NCBI RefSeq assembly: GCF_002157875.1
Contig: NZ_CP021376.1
Coordinates: 1,826,001 to 1,890,000, forward strand
Source: Oceanisphaera avium
Lineage (GTDB): Bacteria; Pseudomonadota; Gammaproteobacteria; Enterobacterales; Aeromonadaceae
DNA: 64,000 nucleotides
Reading direction: 5' to 3'
Under the pieces are notes generated by a model that worked only from the letters and a program-made list of their open reading frames with translations, had not been told where the DNA came from and ran no database searches. The translations under genes were made by a program, and so were the position numbers. Of the stretch, positions 46,070 through 57,438 are shown one piece after another. Each line of letters begins with the position of its first letter. The first letter of the stretch is position 1.

Positions 46070-46354
46070 CTACCAAGCGTGCGGGCTGCCCCACTTAGCC
46101 ACTAGATCGACCCAGTCAGACATAGTGATGGGGATCCCCATTACATGGCGTAAGCCGCGGGCTTGCAGATCGGCTTGCATCACATATAAGCGCCCTTGTT
46201 CAGCCAGCGGCTGTAAGTGGCACTGCCACTGCGCTACAGTGACAGCTATTACGCCATCTTGCCAGAGCAACAATCGATCTTGCTCTTGTAGCTCTGCTAA
46301 GGCGTGAGCCAGCGCTTGGTGACTAAAAGGAGAATTTTTTACAGTATGCAGCAT
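46070..46354 (-). CDS. tusB: tRNA 2-thiouridine synthesis protein TusB (DsrH-like)
   Basis: 94-aa subunit of the TusBCD complex, which relays persulfide sulfur from TusA to TusE and MnmA for s2U34 tRNA modification. MLHTVKNSPFSHQAL and DRLLLWQDGVIAV fit DsrH/TusB, with MSDWVDLVAKWGS at the C-terminus. The ATG at 46354 was chosen over a GTG six bases upstream because AAAGGGAAG gives correct spacing. It lies between tusC and rpsL, the usual gammaproteobacterial order. Confidence 0.88.
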   Translation of the reverse strand: MLHTVKNSPFSHQALAHALAELQEQDRLLLWQDGVIAVTVAQWQCHLQPLAEQGRLYVMQADLQARGLRHVMGIPITMSDWVDLVAKWGSPHAW

Positions 46355-46366
46355 GCTCACTTCCCT

Positions 46367-46723
46367 TTAAAAACTTAGTCTGACGGTGAAGTTCGCTAAG
46401 TGCTGTTGCCACTCGGGTGGAGAAAGCACCTGAGCGGGAATACTGAGTTGCTCGCTACTAATGCCTCGCTCTGTTAATGAGTGCTGACAGACATACACTT
46501 GTTCTATATCGTATAACTCCAATAGGCCAAAGGTCGGCGCATAATGACGAGCTAAAATAGCACTGGGATCTTGTGCAGTTAATAACTGATAAACACCATC
46601 GTGACTAAAGAATACGCCTATGTCTTCACTTAAGGCTGACGTGGCCAACAGCGCATCTAGCCCTTCTCGACCCGAAGCTGAGCCATGAGGAGGGGTGCGA
46701 AACATAAACGCCAGCTTATTCAT
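46367..46723 (-). CDS. tusC: tRNA 2-thiouridine synthesis protein TusC (DsrF-like)
   Basis: 118-aa TusC of the TusBCD heterohexamer. FMFRTPPHGSASGREGLDALLATSALSEDIGVFF-type order (core RTPPHGSASGREGLD) is diagnostic, and VYVCQHSLTERGI carries the DsrF Cys position. It lies between tusD and tusB. Confidence 0.92.
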   Translation of the reverse strand: MNKLAFMFRTPPHGSASGREGLDALLATSALSEDIGVFFSHDGVYQLLTAQDPSAILARHYAPTFGLLELYDIEQVYVCQHSLTERGISSEQLSIPAQVLSPPEWQQHLANFTVRLSF

Positions 46724-46773
46724 TGTATGCTCTCATTATTGTTTGCCTCGCTCACTGTTTGTTGGCGTCGTCG

Positions 46774-47244
46774 TTAAAATTGTACCACGCGATCGGCTGT
46801 TAACGCCGCCTTAGCCAGCTCACCTAGGCCACTCAAATAAAAAGGCTCATTAAGATTCCAATGAGTAAGTTTGGCTTGGCTAGCGCTCATTTGGTCGCAC
46901 ACCCCACGGCGCAGCCCTGCTGCTACGCAAACTTCTAAGCGTATCTTTTGTTGAGTAGCCAGCTCCACCCACGCCTGTTGCAAGTTAGTTTCATCACTTG
47001 CAGGCAACACTAAACTATTGCCATTAGTGACGCCGGCTTGGTAAAAAAAGATGCAACTTAAGACATGGCCCTGCGCAATCACCGCTTGCGCAAAGCGATA
47101 GGCGTCAGCCGCCGCTTGGCTACCATAACAAGCACCTGTCACTAATAAAGCAAAGCTCAGCTTCTGGTTTGATACGGGCGCAGGCCTTTTATTAGCTATC
47201 GGCGCCGAGACTGGCTTATCTGCCGGCTTAATCGAAGTAGGCAA
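46774..47244 (-). CDS. tusD: Sulfurtransferase TusD (DsrE-like) with N-terminal extension
   Basis: 156-aa TusD, the catalytic sulfur-accepting subunit of TusBCD. The DsrE fold starts at [21 protein letters not shown] (about 29) and the active Cys is in [14 protein letters not shown] near 105-118; [20 protein letters not shown] ends it as in E. coli TusD (128 aa). About 28 Pro/Lys-rich residues precede the fold. The only usual start codon before the first strand is the TTG at 47244, which overlaps ridA by 17 bases, so translation is probably coupled. The extension is real if that start is used. Confidence 0.85.
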   Translation of the reverse strand: MPTSIKPADKPVSAPIANKRPAPVSNQKLSFALLVTGACYGSQAAADAYRFAQAVIAQGHVLSCIFFYQAGVTNGNSLVLPASDETNLQQAWVELATQQKIRLEVCVAAGLRRGVCDQMSASQAKLTHWNLNEPFYLSGLGELAKAALTADRVVQF

Positions 47245-47611
47245 TGGCTTCCACTTCCACTAACACGTCTTTAGGTAAACGCGCCACTTCCACACAAGAG
47301 CGCGCGGGAGCACCGAGCGTAAAGTAGCTGGCATAGACTTCGTTAAAACGTAAAAAGTCATTAATGTCTTTTAAATAACAGGTAGTTTTAACTACGTGAG
47401 TCGCATCGGCGCCAGCCGCCGCTAAAATGGCCATTAAATTGTCCATGACTTGTTTAGTTTGTGCTTCAATGCCGCCCGCAACTATGTCCATGGTGGCGGG
47501 ATCCAATGGAATCTGACCCGAGGTGAATAACATATTGCCTACCCGAGTGGCTTGTACATAAGGGCCAATAGCAGCGGGAGCGTGCTCGGTCGCGATAATA
47601 GTTTTAGTCAT
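47228..47611 (-). CDS. ridA: RidA-family enamine/imine deaminase
   Basis: 127-aa RidA (YjgF) protein. It hydrolyses reactive enamine/imine intermediates such as 2-aminoacrylate released by PLP enzymes. Core blocks are [23 protein letters not shown] (split by the conserved GPY/SGQ), [14 protein letters not shown] and [21 protein letters not shown], with the catalytic Arg in ARSCVEV. Its upstream overlap with tusD puts it at the head of a ridA-tusDCB unit, which is not the usual neighbour for either. RidA protects branched-chain amino acid enzymes, and ilvIH lie next along. Confidence 0.92.
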   Translation of the reverse strand: MTKTIIATEHAPAAIGPYVQATRVGNMLFTSGQIPLDPATMDIVAGGIEAQTKQVMDNLMAILAAAGADATHVVKTTCYLKDINDFLRFNEVYASYFTLGAPARSCVEVARLPKDVLVEVEAIAYFD

Positions 47612-47980
47612 GAAATCTCCGGTTGTGAGAGCGAGAGTGCTAAGTCATCGCAGTATTTGATACAAATTAGTGGTATATAAAAATAGACAGGCTGCTCAGC
47701 GATATAAAAAGGCAATCCTTGACAGTTAAGCCAGCTATTAAGCAACCACTGGCTAAATGGCAGTACGTCTGTGTATTTTTCTATTATTTTACAGGCAAGG
47801 ATTGCTAAGCTGTGCCGATTTTCAACGGCTGGGTTAAGAAGTCAACTTATTTTGTGCGCTAACTTTCTCTCTTAGCTAACCCCTCTCTTTGCCAACAACA
47901 CCAGCAATAACGGACTGTGCAAGCGGCTTTTTTCAATAAAAAAACCGCCCGAAAGCGGTTTTAATATCAGGTTGGTGCCC
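47612..47980. other. Intergenic stretch between ridA and ilvH
   Basis: No gene is supported. It holds the ilvH terminator (47938-47962), a short AGCCAG/CTGGCT hairpin near 47726-47754, and presumably the ridA promoter, which could not be placed with confidence. Confidence 0.4.
47938..47962 (-). terminator. Rho-independent terminator after ilvIH
   Basis: AAAACCGC and GCGGTTTT form an 8-bp stem with a CCGAAA loop. On the minus strand a TTTTTTT run follows. Confidence 0.9.
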
Positions 47981-48475
47981 TTAAGGGCGCAGCGATTTCT
48001 CGCCGCGAGAAATGCCACACACGCCACTGCGCACCACTTCTACCACTTCAGTACTTTCACTCATATTACGAATAAAGGCATCGAGCTTATCGCTGGTGCC
48101 CACCAACTGTACTGTGTACAGATGCGGCGAGACATCAACAATTTGACCGCGAAAAATATCGGCAGTGCGTTTTACTTCATCACGATTTGCCCCATCGGCT
48201 CGCACTTTAACTAACACAATTTCTCGCTCAATATGATCGCCTTCGCTTAGCTCATTTACTTTTAGCACGTCGACCAACTTATTGAGCTGTTTCATGATTT
48301 GCTCAATTTGGCGCTCATCCCCGCCCGTGACAATAGTCATGCGCGATAAAGTAGGATCGTCGGTGGGTGCCACGGTTAAGGTTTCGATGTTATAAGCGCG
48401 CTGAGAAAATAACCCAACCACACGACTCAAGGCACCGGATTCGTTTTCCAGTAGCAAGGATATAATACGTCGCAT
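47981..48475 (-). CDS. ilvH: Acetolactate synthase III small (regulatory) subunit
   Basis: 164-aa ACT-domain subunit that gives AHAS III valine inhibition. [32 protein letters not shown] is the ACT domain (glycine and Asn positions of the valine site at about 14 and 29). The C-terminal half follows with [26 protein letters not shown]. The start overlaps the ilvI stop by one base (TAATG). Confidence 0.96.
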   Translation of the reverse strand: MRRIISLLLENESGALSRVVGLFSQRAYNIETLTVAPTDDPTLSRMTIVTGGDERQIEQIMKQLNKLVDVLKVNELSEGDHIEREIVLVKVRADGANRDEVKRTADIFRGQIVDVSPHLYTVQLVGTSDKLDAFIRNMSESTEVVEVVRSGVCGISRGEKSLRP

Positions 48476-50193
48476 TAAGTTCTCTCCGTTTTGCTTAAAT
48501 ACATGTCATCCATGGCGCCAGTTTTAATTTGCATGGGGTAAACGTGCTCTTCAGGGTCGATAAGGATATCCATAAATACCAGCTTATCTTTCATGGCAAA
48601 GCACTTCTCTAATGCTGCATCCAGCTCTTTAGGATCAGACACTCGGATCCCAACATGACCATACGACTCAGCCAGTTTGACGAAATCAGGTAGTGAGTCC
48701 ATATAAGAGTGACTTTCTCGTCCTTCATAGAACATTTTTTGCCACTGCTTCACCATCCCCAAAGAATGGTTATTGAGAGAAATTATCTTCACCGGTAAGT
48801 TGTACTGCATACAGGTAGACAGCTCTTGAATATTCATCTGAATAGAGCCATCCCCCGTCACACAAATAGAAATCGCATCGGGGCAAGCCATTTGCGCGCC
48901 CATAGCCGCCGGCAAACCAAAACCCATGGTGCCAAGCCCACCGGAATTAATCCATTGGCGAGGTTTATCAAAAGGATAATACAGGGCGGCAAACATTTGA
49001 TGCTGGCCTACATCAGAGCTGACAATGGCCTTGCCTTCGGTGATGCGATAAACAGACTCAATCACCTGTTGCGGTTTAATATATTGTTCACTCTTGGCGT
49101 AATCTAAGCACTTTTTTGCGCGCCATTCATTAATTTGTGCCCACCAATCGCTCATAGCCTGGGCGTCAGTGTTTAAATCTAGCTCACGGATCACGTCCAG
49201 CATCTGCTCGAGTACTGCATCTGCTAAACCGACAATTGGAATGTGCGCTTTAATATTTTTCGATACTGAAGTGGGGTCAATATCCACTTGGGCGATAGTC
49301 GCGTCGGGGCAAAACTTAGCCACATTATTAGTGACGCGGTCATCAAAGCGCGCCCCTATGGCGAGGATAAAGTCTGAGTTATGCATCGACTTATTCGCTT
49401 CATAGGTACCGTGCATCCCCAACATGCCTACAAATTGTGGATGAGTACCTGGCATAACCCCTAAGCCCATTAAGGTGTTAGTCACGGGCAGATTAAACTT
49501 CTCTGCCAGCTTCACCACCAAGGCGCTCGCTTCTGCGGTAACAGCGCCGCCACCCACATACATAATGGGGCGCTTAGCTGCAGCAAGCGCTTGCATGGCT
49601 TTTTTAATTTGTCCTTTATGACCAGTGCTGGAGGGACTATAAGAGCGCATCGCGACTGAGTCTGGGTAGACATAGGGATGTTTTTCTAACGGGTTTTGCA
49701 CGTCTTTTGGCAAGTCAATCACCACAGGTCCCGGACGGCCACTGGCAGCGATATAAAACGCTTTCTTAATGGCTAAGGGAATATCCGAGGCTTTCTTACA
49801 GATAAAGCTGTGCTTCACGATCGGGCGAGAAATACCCAGCATATCGGTTTCTTGGAAGGCATCATCACCAATATAAAAAGTCGGCACCTGGCCTGACAAT
49901 ACCACCATAGGAATAGAGTCCATGTAGGCGGTAGCAATACCCGTAATACAGTTAGTGGCACCGGGGCCTGAAGTGACTAATACCGTACCTACTTTACCCG
50001 TAGCACGGGTATAGCCATCGGCCATATGCACGGCGGCTTGTTCGTGGCGCACCAACACATGCTGTATTTTACTGTTTTCAAATAAGGCGTCATAGATATC
50101 AAGCACTGAACCGCCGGGATAGCCGAACAAATGTTCAACCCCCTGATCTTCCAGCGCTCGTACAACCATTTGCGCGCCTGATAACATCTCCAT
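48475..50193 (-). CDS. ilvI: Acetolactate synthase III large subunit
   Basis: 572-aa catalytic subunit. It condenses pyruvate with pyruvate or 2-oxobutyrate, the first common step of Val, Leu and Ile synthesis. The TPP-activating Glu lies in [15 protein letters not shown] near 47-61. The TPP/Mg site is [14 protein letters not shown] with the following [12 protein letters not shown] (about 440-475). The start is the ATG at 50193, with GGAGGG seven nt upstream; the longer frame crosses the leader. It diverges from leuABCD. Confidence 0.96.
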   Translation of the reverse strand: MEMLSGAQMVVRALEDQGVEHLFGYPGGSVLDIYDALFENSKIQHVLVRHEQAAVHMADGYTRATGKVGTVLVTSGPGATNCITGIATAYMDSIPMVVLSGQVPTFYIGDDAFQETDMLGISRPIVKHSFICKKASDIPLAIKKAFYIAASGRPGPVVIDLPKDVQNPLEKHPYVYPDSVAMRSYSPSSTGHKGQIKKAMQALAAAKRPIMYVGGGAVTAEASALVVKLAEKFNLPVTNTLMGLGVMPGTHPQFVGMLGMHGTYEANKSMHNSDFILAIGARFDDRVTNNVAKFCPDATIAQVDIDPTSVSKNIKAHIPIVGLADAVLEQMLDVIRELDLNTDAQAMSDWWAQINEWRAKKCLDYAKSEQYIKPQQVIESVYRITEGKAIVSSDVGQHQMFAALYYPFDKPRQWINSGGLGTMGFGLPAAMGAQMACPDAISICVTGDGSIQMNIQELSTCMQYNLPVKIISLNNHSLGMVKQWQKMFYEGRESHSYMDSLPDFVKLAESYGHVGIRVSDPKELDAALEKCFAMKDKLVFMDILIDPEEHVYPMQIKTGAMDDMYLSKTERT

Positions 50194-50218
50194 GATAAGC
50201 CCTCCAGGCTTTGTTCTA

Positions 50219-50261
50219 TTTGCTGTGCGACTGGACATGAGGCAGCAGTGCGCACAGCAAA
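50219..50261 (-). other. Leader hairpin just before the ilvI ribosome-binding site
   Basis: A perfect 11-bp stem, TTTGCTGTGCG and CGCACAGCAAA, encloses a 21-nt loop. It ends 26 nt before the ilvI start, so it lies in the 5' untranslated RNA and could affect initiation or stability. Confidence 0.55.
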
Positions 50262-50277
50262 TAGCTTTTATCTGTAT

Positions 50278-50314
50278 AAAAAACGCTTCTGCTTGATGAA
50301 ATAAATAAGCAGAA
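50278..50314 (-). terminator. Terminator-like hairpin in the ilvI leader
   Basis: On the minus strand TTCTGCTT and AAGCAGAA form an 8-bp stem with a 12-nt loop, followed by GCG and TTTTTT. It is 85-121 bp before ilvI and could act as an attenuator. No clear leader peptide with branched-chain codons and its own stop was found upstream. Confidence 0.5.
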
Positions 50315-50737
50315 AAGGGGAAGAAAATCACCTTAACCTGCTTTAAATCCCTTGTCCACGAGCTTTATAAAAAGCGGTGATGATTGATTATCTCAGCATT
50401 CGGGCAAAGGGATAAGCATAAAAATTGTCACTAAATTTATTAGTGAAATAACTGAGTCTGTTTACAAGGCTAGCAGTTCATCGACACAGCGTCACATACT
50501 TAGCAAAAAATTGAGCGCAACCGACCCTTTTAAAGGGCACTCACCTTGGGGCGTTAGCAAATTCAGCTAATAAAAAGCGGCAATCGAACATCTTTTCGCG
50601 GGCGGCTTTTTGGGATCCCCTCTGCACATGCAGCACAAACTCTCACTTCAAACCCAAACAGCAGAACAACTATTCAACCTTGTCTAAAACAGCAACTTAT
50701 CTGGCTAATAAGTACCGGATTTACGACCACAATCAGG

Positions 50738-50766
50738 TTGACGTGGTGATCGTTTGTCGTTATTGC
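50738..50766 (+). promoter_or_regulatory. Possible leu operon promoter
   Basis: TTGACG (50738-50743) is followed after 17 bp by TATTGC (50761-50766), and a better TATACT lies at 50767-50772 but with poorer spacing. It is the only good -35-like hexamer just before the leu leader. Confidence 0.4.
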
Positions 50767-50805
50767 TATACTCTTATCTAAGAAAATTCATCGGTGATGG
50801 GTGCT

Positions 50806-50874
50806 ATGTTCAAAAACCTGCAACTACTACTATTACTCCCTCTCTTGGCGCCTTCGCGCACGGGTCGGTGGTAG
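50806..50874 (+). CDS. leuL: leu operon leader peptide
   Basis: A 22-codon ORF starts at ATG 50806 (or in frame at 50797). It begins MFKNLQ, has eight Leu codons in all, and holds an unbroken run CTA CTA CTA TTA CTC near its start. The stop is TAG at 50872. A terminator lies 35 nt after the stop, and leuA follows. This is the arrangement of the enterobacterial leuL attenuator: slow reading of Leu codons would stall the ribosome and change the RNA fold. The run uses the rarer CTA codon, which would sharpen the response. It is too short for routine gene calling. Confidence 0.8.
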   Translation: MFKNLQLLLLLPLLAPSRTGRW

Positions 50875-50908
50875 CTGGAGTCTCTCATCCACATCTAACC
50901 ATAAAAAA

Positions 50909-50932
50909 CCCGTGCAAGCGCACGGGTTTTTT
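50909..50932 (+). terminator. leu attenuator terminator
   Basis: CCCGTGC and GCACGGG form a 7-bp G-C-rich stem with an AAGC loop, followed by six T. The 9-mer GCGCACGGG of the 3' arm occurs identically at 50856-50864, inside leuL, and could pair with the 5' arm as antiterminator when the ribosome stalls at the Leu codons. Confidence 0.88.
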
Positions 50933-50986
50933 ATTGTCGCAGGCGGCAAATAGAACACTCTCTGTACACATTACGAGGAAAGCGAC

Positions 50987-53654
<2,668 letters not shown>

Positions 53655-53655
<1 letters not shown>

Positions 53656-55052
53656 TGTCTAAAACGCTGTATGAAAAAGTCTTTGATGCGCATTTAGTGC
53701 GCGATGAAGCCGGCGAAACCCCCTTACTTTATATTGACCGCCATTTAGTGCACGAAGTGACCTCACCGCAAGCCTTCGATGGTTTACGGGAAAAGGGCCG
53801 CAAGCTGCGCCGCCCCGATCGCACGTGGGCGACCATGGATCATAACGTCTCTACCGAGACCAATGACATTGCCGCTTCGGGTGAAATGGCGCGCATCCAA
53901 ATGGAAACGTTGGCTAAAAACTGTGAAGAGTTTGGCGTGCCCTTGTATGACTTACACCATAAGTATCAAGGCATAGTGCATGTGATTGGCCCCGAGTTAG
54001 GTTTAACTCTGCCCGGTACCACTATCGTGTGCGGCGACTCCCATACCGCTACCCACGGAGCCTTTGGTGCTTTAGCGTTTGGTATTGGCACCTCAGAAGT
54101 TGAACATGTAATGGCCACCCAAACCCTAAAGCAGGGCCGCGCCAAAACCATGAAAATCCAAGTAAATGGCGCGCTTAAGCCCGGCATTAGCGCCAAAGAC
54201 GTGGTATTAGCCATTATCGGTAAAGTAACCCACGCCGGGGGTACCGGTTATGTGGTGGAATTTTGCGGTAGTGTCATTGAAGCGCTGTCTATGGAAGCGC
54301 GCATGACCATTTGTAACATGGCTATTGAGCTGGGTGCTAAAGCTGGTTTAATTGCGCCTGACCAAACCACCTTTGACTACTTAAAAGACAAGCCATTTGC
54401 CCCTAAAGGGGAAGAGTGGGAAAAAGGCGTGGCTTATTGGCAGACCTTGAAGTCTGATGCCGATGCTAAGTTTGATGCCGTGGTTGAACTGGACGGTGCC
54501 GATATTGCACCGCAAGTCACTTGGGGCACTAATCCAGGGCAAGTAATGGCCATTAACGCCACGATTCCTGTACCTGCAGAGATGACGGACGGTATCGAGC
54601 GCCACACTGCAGAACGCTCATTAAAATACATGGCCTTAGAAGGCGGTACTAAGCTGACTGACGTTAATATCGATAAAGTCTTTATTGGCTCTTGTACTAA
54701 CAGTCGTATTGAAGACTTACGTGCTGCAGCCGAGATTGCCAAAGGTCGTAAAGTAGCCGCTGGCGTACAAGCACTGGTGGTGCCGGGCTCTCAGCAGGTA
54801 AAGGCTCAAGCCGAAGCAGAAGGCTTAGATAAGATTTTCTTAGACGCCGGCTTTGAATGGCGCTTACCCGGTTGCTCTATGTGTTTAGCCATGAATAACG
54901 ACCGTTTACTGCCCGGCGAACGTTGTGCTGCCACCAGTAACCGTAACTTTGAAGGCCGCCAAGGCCGTGGCGGACGCACTCACTTGGTGAGCCCAGCCAT
55001 GGCGGCTGCCGCTGCGGTATTCGGTCACTTCGTCGATATTCGTGATTTATAA
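53655..55052 (+). CDS. leuC: Isopropylmalate isomerase large subunit
   Basis: 465-aa LeuC. With LeuD it isomerises 2- to 3-isopropylmalate through a 4Fe-4S cluster. The cluster Cys lie in FIGSCTNSR (near 347) and in the paired [12 protein letters not shown] (near 407-418). [19 protein letters not shown] is also diagnostic. The start overlaps the leuB stop by one base. Confidence 0.97.
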
Positions 55053-55064
55053 GGGGTTGTTAAG

Positions 55065-55664
55065 ATGAGCGGATTTAAGCAATTAACCGGTATTGCCGCC
55101 CCGTTAGATGAGGCGAACGTTGATACCGACCAAATTATTCCTAAGCAATTTTTGCAAAAAGTGACGCGTTCGGGCTTTGGCAAGCATTTGTTCCATGACT
55201 CACGCTTCTTAGATGACGCCGGCGAGCAGCCCAACCCCAATTTTGTGCTTAACCAAGCACCCTTTGATAAAGCGGTGATTTTGTTAGCACGTGAAAACTT
55301 TGGTTGTGGCTCGAGCCGTGAACACGCACCTTGGGCCTTAGCCGACTTTGGTTTGCAAGCCGTGATCGCACCAAGCTTTGCCGATATTTTTTATGGTAAT
55401 GCCATTAACAATGGCATGGTGCCGGTAAAATTAACGGATACCGAAATGGATGCGCTGTTTACTTATGTACAAGCCAATCCTAATGCTCCAGTGACGGTAG
55501 ATTTAGAAGCACAGCAAGTGCGCGCGGGCGAGCTTAGCTTTTCATTTGAAATTGATGAATTTCGCCGCTATTGCTTATTAAATGGCTTAGATAGCATTGG
55601 ACTGACCTTACAGCATAAAGAGCAGATCGACCGCTTTGAAGCCGAGCAACCTAGCTGGCTATAA
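55065..55664 (+). CDS. leuD: Isopropylmalate isomerase small subunit
   Basis: 199-aa LeuD swivelling domain. [19 protein letters not shown] and [16 protein letters not shown] are the family marks, with [27 protein letters not shown] precedes the ATG. It ends the leu operon at a strong terminator. Confidence 0.97.
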   Translation: MSGFKQLTGIAAPLDEANVDTDQIIPKQFLQKVTRSGFGKHLFHDSRFLDDAGEQPNPNFVLNQAPFDKAVILLARENFGCGSSREHAPWALADFGLQAVIAPSFADIFYGNAINNGMVPVKLTDTEMDALFTYVQANPNAPVTVDLEAQQVRAGELSFSFEIDEFRRYCLLNGLDSIGLTLQHKEQIDRFEAEQPSWL

Positions 55665-55684
55665 GATGTTTTAGCCCATACAAC

Positions 55685-55709
55685 AACGCCGACGAATGTC
55701 GGCGTTTTT
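55685..55709 (+). terminator. Rho-independent terminator after leuABCD
   Basis: AACGCCGAC and GTCGGCGTT form a 9-bp stem with a GAAT loop, followed by a T-run. Confidence 0.92.
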
Positions 55710-56009
55710 ATTGCTCTAGCTACAACAACTGACGTTTAAGTGTTTCAGTTAACAGAGCCTTATTGCTTGGCGTTTTCTCTATCATCACAATGCCCGTGGA
55801 TGATCATTGATGAGCCTAGTTTGATGCTTCTTACTAAAGCCGTAATCCGCGATCCGAGACAAGGAGCGTCTCGAAAAAGATAATACGCGCTGGTTTCAAA
55901 ATAGCGAAACTATACAGGCTATTATTGACCTGCTGTAGCGCCGCCCTATCTCACAGGCTACTGAAATATCTAAGCTTACGGAGCACTTGCTTTAGCTGCG
56001 CTCATCAGA
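55710..56009. other. Stretch between leu terminator and PilZ gene, possible gene remnant
   Basis: No intact gene is present. On the plus strand, 55842-55937 reads, between stops, as a protein-like piece with RDKERLEKDNTRWF and NSETIQAIIDLL ending in TAG. It may be the tail of a decayed gene; the family was not recognised. Confidence 0.3.
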
Positions 56010-56297
56010 TTAGCGAACTTGAGTTAAGGAGAGTCCTACCAGATCCTGACTACCTTGATTATCAACTCTTATCACCTCGGCATTCGCTTTTAAGGGCGGC
56101 ACTTGAGCATTCGCGCCCGGCATAACTAACTGCCACTGCTCACCTACTTGGCACTGGCCGCTGGGTACTTCCATTAATGCACCTAGCGCGCTGAGATTGC
56201 GACACACGCCCTCAATTTGCTGATCTCCCTTAGCTAAGTGCGCAGTGGTGTTAATTTGCATACGGTTAAAGTCGCGTTGTTCTTCATTAGCTAACAT
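56010..56297 (-). CDS. Single-domain PilZ protein
   Basis: 95-aa PilZ domain, a likely cyclic-di-GMP receptor. The RxxxR ligand motif is RDFNR at 8-12. The second motif, normally (D/N)xSxxG, is NLSALG at 34-39. Both are compatible with c-di-GMP binding. It has no other domain, so it would signal through a partner, as in PilZ-only adaptors. The GGDEF protein at 4028-5080 is one possible source of ligand. Confidence 0.85.
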   Translation of the reverse strand: MLANEEQRDFNRMQINTTAHLAKGDQQIEGVCRNLSALGALMEVPSGQCQVGEQWQLVMPGANAQVPPLKANAEVIRVDNQGSQDLVGLSLTQVR

Positions 56298-56460
56298 AAT
56301 ACTTCACCTGTTTAAAATTACGTTTCCTTCGGAAACTGGTTTAGCTAAAACAATAGCCATACAATGACCAAGACACGTTGAACAATATAAAATTATCTAC
56401 TCGCGTTTTATGTAACGTATTTTTGGTAGGCAGCTTACTATCTTTTACTCGGAGTACTCA

Positions 56461-57438
56461 GTGTATAAATTTTTAGGGCTAGTGCTATTACTTATTACCG
56501 CCCCTGCACTATCGAAAACATTAACCATTTATACCTATAGTTCATTTGCTTCCGATTGGGGGCCTGGCCCCGCTATTAAAAAAACCTTTGAAGCCCAATG
56601 TCATTGCCAATTACAGCTTGTAGCGCTTGATGATGGTGTTGCTATCTTGAATCGCTTACGCCTAGAAGGCAAACGTAGCAAAGCCGATATTATTTTAGGA
56701 CTAGATAATAGTTTATTAAGTACGGCTAAAGACACTGGCCTATTAGCTCAGCACCAAGTTGAACTCCCTAAACTTAATCTCCCTAATGGCTGGCACGATG
56801 ATACCTTTTTGCCTTATGACTACGGCTACTTTGCATTTATTTATAATGCCGAGCAACTTAGCCAGCCTCCTCATAGTTTTGCCGAGTTACTTGAGCGCCC
56901 AGAATTAACCCTACTCTATCAAGACCCTCGTACTAGCACTGTGGGCCAAGGCCTGATGCTATGGGTACAAACGCTCTATGGCGAGCGTGCAGCCAGGGTG
57001 TGGCAAAATCTGGCTAAGCGCACGGTTGCCGTCACCAAAGGTTGGAGTGAGTCGTACGGGATGTTTTTAAAAGGCGAAGCCGATCTGGTGTTATCTTATA
57101 CCAGCTCACCGGCTTATCATCTTGAGATAGAACAACAAACACAATATCAAGCGGCCAACTTTAGTGAAGGACATTACCTTCAAGTTGAGGTAGCGGCCAT
57201 GCTCAAAGCCAGTAAAGAGCCCGCACTAGCACGCCAGTTTTTGACCTTTATGCTCAGCCCTGATTTTCAACAGCATGTTGCGCAAGGTAATTGGATGTTC
57301 CCCGTCATTGATACTGAGCTGCCCGATAGTTTTACTACCTTGATCACGCCTACACCTAGCTTGAGCTTAGATTCTGAGAAAATACGCTTACATCGTAGCC
57401 ATTGGCTAAAAGAATGGCGCAATAGTGTGCTTCAATAA
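56461..57438 (+). CDS. thiB: Thiamine ABC transporter, substrate-binding protein
   Basis: 325-aa periplasmic thiamine/TPP-binding protein. A signal peptide covers about 1-18 (FLGLVLLLITAPALS). LTIYTYSSFASDWGPGPAIKKTFE is the typical ThiB start of the mature domain, and YDYGYFAFIYNAEQL, TSTVGQGLMLWVQTLYG and VTKGWSESYGMFLKGEADLVLSY follow. The start is GTG at 56461 with GGAG seven nt upstream. Its stop overlaps the thiP start. No TPP riboswitch consensus (for instance CTGAGA with its flanking helices) was seen upstream. Confidence 0.93.
   Translation: MYKFLGLVLLLITAPALSKTLTIYTYSSFASDWGPGPAIKKTFEAQCHCQLQLVALDDGVAILNRLRLEGKRSKADIILGLDNSLLSTAKDTGLLAQHQVELPKLNLPNGWHDDTFLPYDYGYFAFIYNAEQLSQPPHSFAELLERPELTLLYQDPRTSTVGQGLMLWVQTLYGERAARVWQNLAKRTVAVTKGWSESYGMFLKGEADLVLSYTSSPAYHLEIEQQTQYQAANFSEGHYLQVEVAAMLKASKEPALARQFLTFMLSPDFQQHVAQGNWMFPVIDTELPDSFTTLITPTPSLSLDSEKIRLHRSHWLKEWRNSVLQ

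Larger units (their letters stand above)
50194..50805. other. Divergent leader region between ilvI and leuL-leuA
   Basis: This 612-bp region has no large gene. On the ilvI side it holds two strong hairpins (listed). Toward leuA it holds a possible promoter (50738-50766) and then the leu leader. An A5GC/GCT5 inverted repeat lies at about 50573-50611 and may be a further terminator-like structure. Confidence 0.5.

Noticed and set aside
56298..56460. TPP riboswitch before thiB
   Set aside because: The conserved THI-box segments could not be found by eye.
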